Origin: Pyrrhosoma nymphula
Lineage: Eukaryota > Arthropoda > Insecta > Odonata > Coenagrionidae
DNA: 64,000 nucleotides
NCBI GenBank assembly: GCA_963573305.1
Contig: OY754329.1
Location: 136,263,422 to 136,327,421, forward strand
Reading direction: 5' to 3'
Shown one piece after another: positions 44,396 through 53,955 of the stretch (its first letter is position 1; each line of letters opens with the position of its first letter). The notes under the pieces are model-generated. The model ran no database searches and was not told the origin of the DNA. It was given only the letters and a program-made list of their open reading frames with translations. Position numbers and translations under genes: made by a program.

Positions 44396-45558
44396 ATGGA
44401 GTCTGAAATTCTTCATCCACCTAAAAGATCCCGCCCGGACACGGGCGAGGGAGAAGTATTTTGTTGTAGCAAGCGGTTTTTGACATTGAAATGTTCAAAG
44501 GAAGGTGAGAATCTGAAGAAGGTCTCTCCCTTCTTCATTAAAAGAGCTTTGCAGGTGGTCATTCCAGGAGAACCGAATTCTGTAAAAAAACTCCGAGATG
44601 GTACCCTATTAATTGAGACAGCTAATAACATCCAAGCGGAAAAACTATTAAAAATGGAAAAGTTGCACGATATCCCAATTACCGTTGAAATCCACCACAA
44701 TTTGAATACTTCCCGAGGTGTGATCAGTCACTACGACCTTCTCTACGTCGAAGTTGACGAAATAAAGAAAGAGATGGCCTCCCAGGGTGTAATTGACTGT
44801 CGCCTACTGACGACCAGGCGAAACGGTGAAATGATCAATACCACCTCTGTAATCCTCACATTTGCTTTGGATAAACTCCCAGAAAAGTCTTCTTGGGTTA
44901 TGAATCGGTACCCGTGCGACCATTCTTTCCTAACCCGATGCGTTGTTTCCAATGCCAAAAATACGGCCACATCGCACCGCGATGTGAGGGCAAGAAAACC
45001 TGCCCGCGCTGTGGCAAGGAGAAACATGAGGACGACAAATGTGCTTCCGAACCTCACTGCGTTAATTGCGAGGGTACGCATCCAGCGTACTCACGAGAAT
45101 GCCCTGTATTGAAGGATGAAAGGAAGATAATGGAAATTAAGACCCTGGAAAAAATTCCTTATGCAGAGGCACGGAAGAAATACCGGTTACTAATGGCCCC
45201 TACTTTCTCTAAATCCTTTTCGAAAGTCGCTGCAACCCCAAAAGTAATGTGTACCATGGGTACTCAAACAGAAGACAATATCACTATTGAGAGCACAAAA
45301 GCACCTGTGAAAGAACCAAAAAACCCAGCCAAACAGGGAAATAAAGTTCCAGACAACAAAAGCAATTTCAAGGCGGTTTCTCATAACAAACTGCCCAGAT
45401 CCAACTCTGAGGACACTGGAAAAAGGCGAAATAATACACCTTCACCCACCTGCTCTGGTGATTTAACACCAGATGCAATGGAAGAAGACATATGTATCTC
45501 GGACACGGAAGTGCTCCAGGCTAGAGTAAAGCAGAGGAAACAACGGTTTAAGCGTTGA
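44396..45558 (+). pseudogene. LINE B ORF1: CCHC gag-like protein, frameshifted
   Basis: The homologous start MESEILHPPKRSRPDTGEG lies at 44396. KKLRDGTLLIETAN and ISHYDLLYVEVDEIKKEMAS follow as in A and D. A frameshift near 44895 moves the protein into the frame that carries the knuckles CFQCQKYGHIAPRC, CPRCGKEKHEDDKC and CVNCEGTHPAYSREC. The conserved C-terminus AMEEDICISDTEVLQARVK..FKR ends at 45558. Just before the start, a TTTATATGGAGTCTGAAA unit occurs twice (44358 and 44391), duplicating the start region. Confidence 0.85.
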
Positions 45559-45689
45559 TCCTCGAAATGTACTCACGTACAATTCCTGGTTTTATTTTAT
45601 TCATACCTATTTATTTATTTATTTGCCCAGACCCTTTATTTTCCTTGGAGATTTTACCCATAAAGCATAAAATACTACTCCCAACCTTC

Positions 45690-48600
45690 ATGGCTATATC
45701 CATGCATTGGAATTGCAATGGTTTATACCGCCACTTAGAAGAATATAAGCTTCTAATCCAAAATTTTAATCCCGTGCTTATATTTCTCCAAGAAACACAC
45801 CTCAAAGTGACCGATAATTTCACATCAAAAGGATTTCAGGTTTTTAGACGGGACGACGTCGACGGCAATAGAGCACGAGGAGGGGTCGCTACCTTAATCA
45901 GGGAGACCTTTTACACTTCCCTAGTGAATTTAAGGACACCGCTTCAGGCTCTAGCGGTCACCATTGCCACTACGGAGGTAATTACTTTCTGTAACGTTTA
46001 CCTACCTGAGTGGGCCCCAGCTACCAGACAAAACCTAGAAAATTTAATCAGACAACTTCCAAGACCGTTTGTTTTACTTGGAGACTTTAACGCACATAAC
46101 ACTTAGTGGGGTGATTTACACACGCGATTTTATTGGCCGGGGTCATCTTTTAGAAAAGATTTTTAACGACTTTAACCTTGTTATAATAAATGACAGAAAA
46201 AACACATTTTAATGCCTTCAACGGAGGATACTCTTCCATAGACATATGGATTACCACCGAAACCATCGCCCCTCTTTTTACATTGGAAGTCCATGACGAT
46301 CTCTGTGGAAGCGACCATTTCCCCCTCTTTATTAGAAAACCGACGAACGTTCGTCAATTTAGTTCTCCCAAAACATGGCTTATCAGGAAAGCAAACTGGG
46401 CGGAATTTAGAAATAATTTTAATTTTAAATTTGACAGCACCATGTCGGCGCAACGAAATATGGAGATTTTAACAAACAGCATACTCGACGCCGCGACAAA
46501 TAGCATTCCAACATTCTCTGGAACTCGTCGTCCCCCAGTTCCATGGTGGAACGAGGAATGCGCCGATGTGATCCGCAAGCGTAAAAAGGCGCTGCGTATT
46601 TTTAACAAATTTCCTACCTCTACTAACCTTGCAGCTTTCAGACGACTGCGAGCTAAGGCCCGGCAGGTCGTTAGAGAAGCAAAGAAGAGATCGTGGACGA
46701 AGTACGTTTCCAGTATTAACCATCGAACGCCTTCTACACAGGTCTGGAATAAAATAAAATCCGTGATGGGTAAATGCAATTTCTCTCCGGTCTCAGGGCT
46801 AAAATTAAATGGATCCTTTCTCTCATCCCCTATCGATATTGCGGAAGCCTTCGGTGAACACTATGCCGCTATTAGCGCCAGTGACAGGTACCATCCATCA
46901 TTTAAAAGCCTTAAATCCAGAGCCGAAAGAAGGCGTCTTAATTTCTGTGACGTTATGAACACAGACTTACAAAAACCCCTTCACAATGTGGGAGTTGAAA
47001 TCAGCCATAGAAAACGCTAAATACACCTCACCTGGGAGTGACTTAATACATAACTCTTTCTTGCGAAATCTCCCTCACTCTTCGTTGCCAGAACTACTTG
47101 CCGCACTCAACCAAGTGTGGTCGGAGCAGGTATTTCCGGAGAGCTGGCGAGAATCCGTTATCGTTCCGATCCCCAAGCAGGGAAAGGACAAATCTCTCCC
47201 CTCTAACTATCGCCCAATATCCTTAACGAGTTGTTTATGCAAACTGATGGAAAGAGTGGTAAACAAACGGCTAGTGTGGTGCCTTGAAAGCCGCAAACTC
47301 CTATCGAATATCCAGTGTGGCTTTCGACGTGGCAGGTCTACTGTCGACCACCTGGTGAGGATCGAGGCCTTCGTTCAGGAGGCATTTCTCCTTAGACAAC
47401 ACGTAATCGCGGTTTTTTTCGACATTGAAAAAGCATACGACACAACGTGGAGACATGTAATCTTACAGTCATTACACGACTGGGGTTTTAAAGGCAATCT
47501 ACCCATATTCGTGCGTAACTTTTTAAATAGGCGTTCCTTCAGTCTGAATAGGAAATACCGTCTCCCAACCATACGTACTGGAGAACGGAGTTCCTCAAGG
47601 TGCGGTCCTTAGCGTTAAACCTTTTGCTATCGCAATCAACAGCATTGCAAAATGCGTTCAATCGCCCGTAACGGCTTCACTCTTCGTCGACGACCTGGCG
47701 ATTTTTTGTAGGTCATCGAAATTGTCAACGGCTGAGAGACAGGTCCAAATGACCCTAAACCGCCTACAAGACTGGTCCCTTGCAAATGGTCTCCGTTTTT
47801 CTGAAGAAAAAACGAAATGCCTGCACTTCCACAGGCTGAGGGGAATCTTTCCTAGTCCAACCTTAAGGCTTGGAGACAAGGTCTTATCGTTTGTGGAATC
47901 CCATCGTTTCCTCGGCCTTTATTTAGATAAGAAACTTAACTGGCGAGATCACATTCAACACACTAAGAACGCATGCCAAAAGATTATAAACATTTTAAAA
48001 TTTTTAAGCCATTCGACATGGGGCGCAGACCGCTCCATGATGCTTTTATTATACCCTTCGCTGGTGAGGTCAAAACTGGATTACGGGTCCGTGGTATACT
48101 CTGCTGGAAGAGAATCATATTTGAAACCCTTGAATACCGTGCACAACACCGGAATCCGACTAGCCATTGGTGCCTTTCGGACATCACCCATTCCGAGTAT
48201 CTACTCAGACTCAGGGGAGCTACCTTGGGCTTCGCGAAGAAAAATTTTAATGAGTAACTATGTAGCAAAGATTTTATCGATGAAAACGCTTGATAAACCT
48301 GCTTTGATATAGTTTTTAAACCTCGGTTCATAAATATTTTTAATCGAAGGAAACGGGCCACACGTCCACTTGGAATACGTTTTAGAGATTTTATTGAAGA
48401 AGTGGGCATGTCACTGCCCACAGTGCATCAGGTTAAATACTGTAACCAACCACCCTGGCTAATGCCCCTGCCTAACGTAAACCTCTGTTTACACAAATAC
48501 TGCAAACAATTAACGACCCCTATTGAATACAGGCAGATGTTCAAGGGACTTCTAGAAGCTCATCCCAACTTCATACCTGTTTACACTGATGGGTCCAAGT

Positions 48601-49354
48601 CGGATCTCGCGTGTGGGGCTGCAGTGGCATCCGTACATCACGGCGTCCTTAAGACGAGGCTAAGTCCACTCTATAGTGTATTTAACGCAGAACTCTTCGC
48701 CATAAAAATGGCTTTATGTAATATTAAGGGCAGTCAAGGATCTTTCTTAATCTGTTCTGATTCCTTAAGCTGTTGGAAAGCCATATCAGCCATGTACTCA
48801 GACCATCCTATTATTCAGGAAATACATTTTGTCCTCTCATCCCTTACTCAAAAAGGAATCCAAATCCTTTTTGTTTGGATTCCTGGCCACGTAGGTATTT
48901 CAGGTAACGAAAAAGCAGATAAAGCGGCAAAAGAGGCGTTGGAAAACCCGGATCCCGTCTTGGATTTGGTTTTATCGGAAGATGTCAAGTCCATGCTTCG
49001 ACGGATCGCCACTAAGCAGTGGAATGAAACATGGAGTAGTATGGAGGAAAACAAGCTACGTACGTTATAACCCGACACTCTGGCATGGCCTTTTCAGTCC
49101 GAGGTAATCGGAGGGAAGAAGTTATTATTGCCCGTTTGCGGATAGGCCACTGCGCCTTGACCCATTCTTTCCTATTCACGGAAAATAAGATACCTCCCTA
49201 CTGTGATACATGCGATAAGCCTCAGGCAGTGAAACACATCATGGCGGAGTGTGTTAACTACCAAGATGCTCGCAATCTTTTCGGCCTAAGGGGAAATCTT
49301 AAATACGATCTGGGTGAGAACGCTGACCGACTTAATCAGGTAATCGGGTTTTAA
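45690..49354 (+). pseudogene. LINE B ORF2: endonuclease, RT, RNase H, multiply broken
   Basis: The start is MAISMHWNCNGLYRH at 45690. Endonuclease motifs LIFLQETHLK and LLGDFNAHNT precede a stop at 46104-46106 and a frame change. The frame resumes at 46190 (CGSDHFPLFI), shifts near 46960-47000, gives NYRPISLTSCL and FFDIEKAYDTTW, and shifts again near 47545-47620. It continues with LFVDDLAIF in another frame, breaks near 48290, and has RNase H blocks VYTDGSKSDLACG and WIPGHVGISGNEKAD at 48402-49070. A stop at 49068-49070 and a further shift precede the CDTCDKPQAVKHIMAEC tail. At least six lesions make it an old pseudogene, although its 3' half is nearly identical to LINE A. Confidence 0.9.
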
Positions 49355-49542
49355 AAGTTTTAAATATCTACCACTCAGTTTAATAATTTTTATTTTTTAT
49401 ATTATTTTAAAAATATATATATTTTAAGTATTTTTTAAAATACTTGTTTCTATTTTAGTTTAATCTCTTTCGTTAAAACTATTTAAGTTGCAACAAAGAG
49501 CCTAGAGCCGCTCAATGCATTGAAAGCATTTATAAATTGGAC

Positions 49543-49575
49543 GTGGTGCAAGATGACCTCGGCCGTCGGCGCACC
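49543..49575 (+). promoter_or_regulatory. 3'-terminal stem-loop of A/B/D LINEs (copy in B)
   Basis: GGTGC..GCACC forms an outer stem with an inner GAC..GTC pair (AAGATGACCTCGGCCGTCGG between). The same arrangement occurs at the ends of LINE A (interrupted by Transib) and LINE D (57771-57803), with different loop bases. It is probably recognised by the reverse transcriptase when priming. Confidence 0.5.
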
Positions 49576-49596
49576 CACAACCCCAAATACTACTAC

Positions 49597-49938
49597 CAAT
49601 ATCATAGCTGCGGCATCAGTCACTCTTCCTGAGGATTTCATTCCCTGCAGTTTTTTATTACTAAAACTGGTTTCGAATATCATCTACTTAACCTAAATAT
49701 TTGTGCACTTGTTTCTTTGGCAAATTTAAAAAAATCATTCCATTATTCATCTTACTGCTCTCATTTTTTACCGTGAGAAAATCATGTTCATCCGTGAAAT
49801 TATTAGATTACAGAGCCTGTATGCCATTTGCCATTACGAACCTCAATGGACAATGGCTTCTGGAATCAGTTATGCATGTTGACCTCCCTCATTAATCACC
49901 ATTTCAACATTTTTGTTAATGCAAATAATCATCTTTTT
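49597..49938. other. Flank between LINE B and the second Harbinger
   Basis: No domain was recognised. It is AT-rich and may hold an intron of the partner gene whose last exon follows. Confidence 0.4.
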
Positions 49939-50574
49939 CATGATAGGGAGGTAGCAACACAAGGGAAAGGCAAGGGGAGTCCTAAGGTGACCTCAGGGAC
50001 CACTGCCAGACCGTCAAGGAAGAATAGGAGAGGGGATCCTACGGATGTGCTGTTGGCAGCACATAATGAAATAAAGCAGACATTGGCGAGGATGGAGGAG
50101 CGAGAGGAGAGGGCTCTGGCGTGCCTGGAGAGAATGGTGGAGGCTGTGGGGAGGGGTCCGTCAACAGCTTCAACTTCATTCTCAAGCCCCCTCTCTCAGA
50201 GCCTCATCCCAGCCCCCCTCTCTCCATGCCTCGTCCCAGCCCCCCCTCACTCCATGCCTCATACCATCCCCACTGTCTCGCTACCTCATCCCAGCCCCCC
50301 TCACTCCATGCCTCATACCATCCCCCCTGTCTCGTTACCTCATCCCAGCCCCCCTCTCTCCATGCCTCGTCCCATCCCCACAGTCTCGCTACCTCATCCC
50401 AGCCCCCCTGTCTCACTGCCCCCAAGTCCTCAGCCCTCTACCTCCCAGCCTTCTCCCAAACCCTCACCTAAGCCACCCGTCCACCACCAGTCTTCCCTTC
50501 AAGAGGCAACCAGCACTCACACTACCCTCTTGATGAAATTACCAGGTGGTGGTTATAAAAATTCAAAGCAATAA
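49939..50574 (+). pseudogene. Proline-rich last exon of a Harbinger partner protein
   Basis: The open frame enclosing this exon runs to a stop at 50574; a TTTTTCATGATAG acceptor near 49945 suggests a real exon start there. It encodes a basic segment (ARPSRKNRRGDPTDVLL), a helical stretch (ALACLERMVEAV) and a long Pro/Ser/His-rich repeat region, ending PGGGYKNSKQ. It faces the minus-strand HARBI1-type gene with only about 30 bases between stops, the same convergent layout as the first Harbinger. I infer it is the C-terminus of a Myb/SANT-like partner; the DNA-binding exons are missing, probably lost at the LINE B junction. Confidence 0.5.
50253..50414 (+). repeat. 54-bp coding minisatellite, three units
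   Basis: Units starting CATGCCTC at 50253, 50307 and 50361 are each 54 bp, with a partial unit before at 50225. The period equals 18 codons, so the reading frame (SMPHTIPTVSLPHPSPP-like) is kept. Confidence 0.85.
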
Positions 50575-50605
50575 AAAATTATAAAAGGAAATAAGGTTTT
50601 TAATT

Positions 50606-51986
50606 TCACTCTAACAATTGCTCTGCAAGTAAGAGTCTTTTCTCCTCCCCATCCAAATATATTTCACCATTAGCCTCAATGCCTGGTTGAGGGAACAGAT
50701 TATCAGCATTGGCATCCTCGATCCAATCTGGCCAAACTGGCTCCCTGTTGTCCTCAAAAATATTGTGTAAAGCGCAGCAAGTGTTGACTATAGACACAAG
50801 TTTGCCAACTTGAACATCTGCCGCTTTCAGGAGGACCCGCCATCTCCCCTTCAACCGCCCAAATGCATTCTCGACGACCATGCGAGCTCTTGACAATCTG
50901 AGGAGGATTAAAGGACGTCTGTATTATTGAAAACACTCAGAGCAATTGTTTTTACTAAAAGCTTTTGGAAGGTATACTTGCATAGCAAAGTATGGGGAAT
51001 TCCTAATACTCATCGGTTGGAAATTGTTACTTACCTATAGTTAAAATGCTCTTCGCATGGTCACCGAGGCTGTTGAAATGGCTTCAACATATGTTGCCCC
51101 AGGGGAAATGCCCCGTCACCAATCAAGTGGTAATCAACCGGTATATCCCCTGAGGTCAAATTGTCCCATAGGGCACTGGCACGAAGGACACCTGCGTCGT
51201 TCACCCTCCCTGGGTATCCAACGTTGAGGTAGGTAAATCTAAAGGAAAATTATAATCATGTTAGTGCTGGGCAAAGAAAACAATTCAGTTTTTTTTCCAA
51301 AAGCTTGAAAGTAATAACAATACCTGTAACCACTGTCGACTACAGCCAGCAGTATAATTGAGTGCCATCCCTTGTAATTGTAATAGACCCCCCCTCGTGG
51401 GAGGGGGTCTTAATGGGGATATGGCACCCATCCATGGCCCCGATGATCCCTGGGAAGTCCCACCGTTGTTGTAAGTTACTAGCGGTGGCCCGCATCTCCT
51501 CCTCCGTTGCCGGGAAACTGATTGTGGCGTGGTAGTATTGCCGGAGGACGGCCGGACAAAATTCTTCAATCACCTCCGACACGGTTGACCGTCCCACGCC
51601 GAACGTCATTCCCACCACGCCATAATCGGACCCCGACTTCAGGAAATAGAGGGCGATGGCCACCTTCTTCCTCACAGGAATTGCATCCCTCATCCTTGGG
51701 TCCTGTCTGGACAGACCTTCTCCCAATTCTCGGCATATCATGTCGAAAGTGTCCCTTGACACACTAAACGTCTTTTGGAAGATGTCCTCCGGCCAGGCTG
51801 GCACATCTCTCTCCCAAATCCTTGAGCCCGAACAAATTTCCAGGCACTGCTTACTGCCCTCCTCCGCATTTGTCCGGCGATCGCTCGCTCCAAATCCACC
51901 ATTTGCGCAAGGACGTGAACACGTCTATTCCTAATGGTCATGTACCTATGGTACGCGGCCATCACATGCACAATTAGGGCATCCAT
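50606..51986 (-). pseudogene. HARBI1-like PIF/Harbinger transposase, second copy
   Basis: Three exons: 51986-51324, 51238-51035 and 50918-50606, with GT..AG sites. Exon 1 has MDALIVHVMAAYHRYM, WPEDIFQKTFSVSRDTFD, KKVAIALYFLKSGSDYGVVG and the first catalytic Asp (IIGAMDGCHIPI), then VVDSGY in another frame. Exon 2 has YLNVGYPGRVNDAG and the second Asp (HLIGDGAFPL). Exon 3 has the Glu (ARMVVENAFGRLKGRWRVL) and VNTCCALHNIFED. The catalytic triad is complete, but frameshifts near 51850, 51395, 51070 and 50900 inactivate it. It is a different Harbinger lineage from the 6.5-12 kb copy, with fewer introns. Confidence 0.85.
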
Positions 51987-52126
51987 CTTCCAATATTGCT
52001 TCAGCGAACCTACATGAATGGAATAGAATACCTTTAGTGTTACATTTACCTCCCTCGCGTTACGAAATACGTTTTTGCGCCTATGAGTTCATTAAATACA
52101 AATGAGTTAATTAAATACAAATGAGT
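51987..52126. repeat. Short tandem repeat next to the LINE D target
   Basis: ATTAAATACAAATGAGTT-type units occur twice (about 52090-52127), directly before the LINE D duplication. Confidence 0.6.
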
Positions 52127-52139
52127 TGATTGGAGACAT
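52127..52139. repeat. Target site duplication of LINE D, 5' side
   Basis: TGATTGGAGACAT, identical to 57836-57848. Confidence 0.93.
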
Positions 52140-52140
52140 A

Positions 52141-52727
52141 CCCCTGCGGGTAGGGGGATGGAGAATACTCCCGCAGTATCCCTGCTTGTCGTAAGAGGCG
52201 ACTAAAAGGGCGGGGACGGAAACCCCGAAACAAACCCCGAGCCAGTAAGGGTTGAGCCCGGACAGTCTTGTGGGTCAACAGTCTGTGTGCGGCCACACCA
52301 CCTGGCCTGCGATCCACCCTCATGTTTGCCGTGTGCGGTGACCCGTAAGGAGGAGAAGGGGATCCTGGAGGGTGAGGTCTATGGTTTCCAGCCGGGTGTC
52401 GGATGCCCGGTATGGACTATGGGTCAATACCCCTCTTTGGCCCCGGATTCTGTGTAAACGGGCGGCCGGGAGCTAGCCACTTCCGGTCAATCGGCTTCCG
52501 ATACGTTCGGTGGCGAGTGCCAGGGAGGTGGGGGTCTGCGTAGGGCGGTCGGAGATGCACGAGTTTGGTGGGTTCGTGCGTCGAAGATCCAACCCGAAAC
52601 AGGCAACCACCTCTAGGGTGCTATATCCCTCGGGTAACCCTGGCGACCGCGCCGATTTGCAGTGCGGCGTCCCAAATGTGTGGCTCCATGGTGGGTGGGG
52701 AGCCCGAGGGAGGAATCTATCATTGGC
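52141..52727 (+). promoter_or_regulatory. Structured 5' leader of LINE D
   Basis: The first bases can form interleaved pairs, CCCC (52141) with GGGG (52153) and TGCGGG (52145) with CCCGCA (52170), a potential pseudoknot. They are followed by CCCT-GCTT-GTCG-TAAGAGG-CGAC-TAA-AAGGG (52180-52210), a two-part stem-loop. The same arrangement is at 17851 and 63441. The 3' part of the leader shares GCTATATCCCTCGGGTAACC..TGGCGACC with LINE A. Likely roles are internal promoter and RNA-level control; both are inference. Confidence 0.6.
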
Positions 52728-53889
52728 ATGGAGGGTAAAATTCAACCACCATCAAAACGATCCCGCCCGGATACGGGTGGAGGAGAAACAGACTCGTCCG
52801 CCTGTAGGCGGTTTCTAATCATGAAGTGCGCGAAAGAAGGGGAGACACTTAAGCGAGTGTCCCCCTTTCTCATTAGAAAAGTTCTATCGGCTGCAGTGCC
52901 CGGAGATTTAAGGTCTGCAAAGAAGCTGCGTGACGGAAGCCTCTTAATTGAAACAGCAACTCCGCAACATAGCGACAAGCTACTACTAATGAAAAATCTC
53001 CATGATATACCAGTTCACGTAGAAGTACATCGCACCCTCAACACCAGTCGGGGAGTAATATCACATTACGACCTGCTGTACGTTGAAGTCGATGAGATCA
53101 AGAGAGAGATGGCTTCTCAGGGAGTATTTGATGCTCGTCGATTAACAACGAAGCGCGACGGCGAAGTAGTAAAGACTACTTCAGTCGTTTTAACATTTGC
53201 GCGTGACAGTCTCCCCGACAAGGTTTTCGTCGGATATGAATCGGTACCAGTACGACCATTCATACCGGCGCCCATGCGCTGCTTCCAGTGCCAACGCTTC
53301 GGCCACATCGCCACGCGATGTGAGGGCAAGGCCACCTGCCCGCGCTGCAGCCTGGAGGAGCATGAGGGTGCTGAATGTACCAAAGATCCACGTTGCGTGA
53401 ACTTCGAGGGTACGCATCCAGCGTATTCTCGCATGTGTCCGAAGATGATCGAAGAACGAAAGGTCATGGAGATTAAGACAATTGATAAAATCCCTTATTT
53501 AGAGGCAAGGAAGAAGTTCAGAGCCCTTGTAGCACCTACCTTTTCTAAATCCTTTGCTTCCATAGCAACTGTCAAGAAAACTACCCAAGGAACACAGACC
53601 GACAAGAATGAGAATACGAAGACAGCCGATCCGAAGGAAGCAGCCATGCCGGCTAAGGCCACAAATCCGGCAAATAAAACACAAGCCACCGTTCCGGGTT
53701 CTCCTAAGAAGAACCCCACTAAAACACCGCCGGGGCCACGCAAACGAAGCGTGGAAACTCAGTATCCCCCGGACCATCTGGTTTAGCCCGACTCCAACCG
53801 GAGTCAATGGAAGAGGACGAATGTCTCTCGGAGACAGAGATCCTCCGGGCTAGAACCAAAGGTAGGAGGAGGAATCGCATCAAGCGTTG
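52728..53889 (+). pseudogene. LINE D ORF1: CCHC gag-like protein, one frameshift
   Basis: The start is MEGKIQPPSKRSRPDTGGG at 52728; upstream in-frame codons lack homology to A or B. It contains KKLRDGSLLIETAT and ISHYDLLYVEVDEIKREMAS. Knuckles 1 and 2 are intact (CFQCQRFGHIATRC, CPRCSLEEHEGAEC). Knuckle 3 reads CVNFEGTHPAYSRMC, with Phe in place of the second Cys present in A and B. The frame stops at 53786 and the conserved C-terminus SMEEDECLSETEILRARTK..RIKR ends in another frame at 53889, so one indel lies near 53770. RNA-binding and RNP assembly are the expected roles. Confidence 0.88.
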
Positions 53890-53955
53890 ATCCTCCAACA
53901 GTGTTTTACATTTTCTAATTAATTAATTAATTTATTTTTAAGTTTTATATTATTA

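Larger units (their letters stand above)
43254..49596 (+). mobile_element. LINE B: decayed second copy of the A family
   Basis: The element opens with the same CCCCGCACGGGG leader as LINE A and ends in AAATACTACTAC at 49596. From about 46533 to its end it is almost identical to LINE A (27985 onward), whereas ORF1 and the endonuclease are only moderately similar. No target duplication is visible: the left flank is gypsy pol (..GAATGCGATTG) and the right flank (CAATATCATAG..) is unrelated. This suggests a deletion or rearrangement at insertion or later. ORFs carry many stops and frameshifts. Confidence 0.85.
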
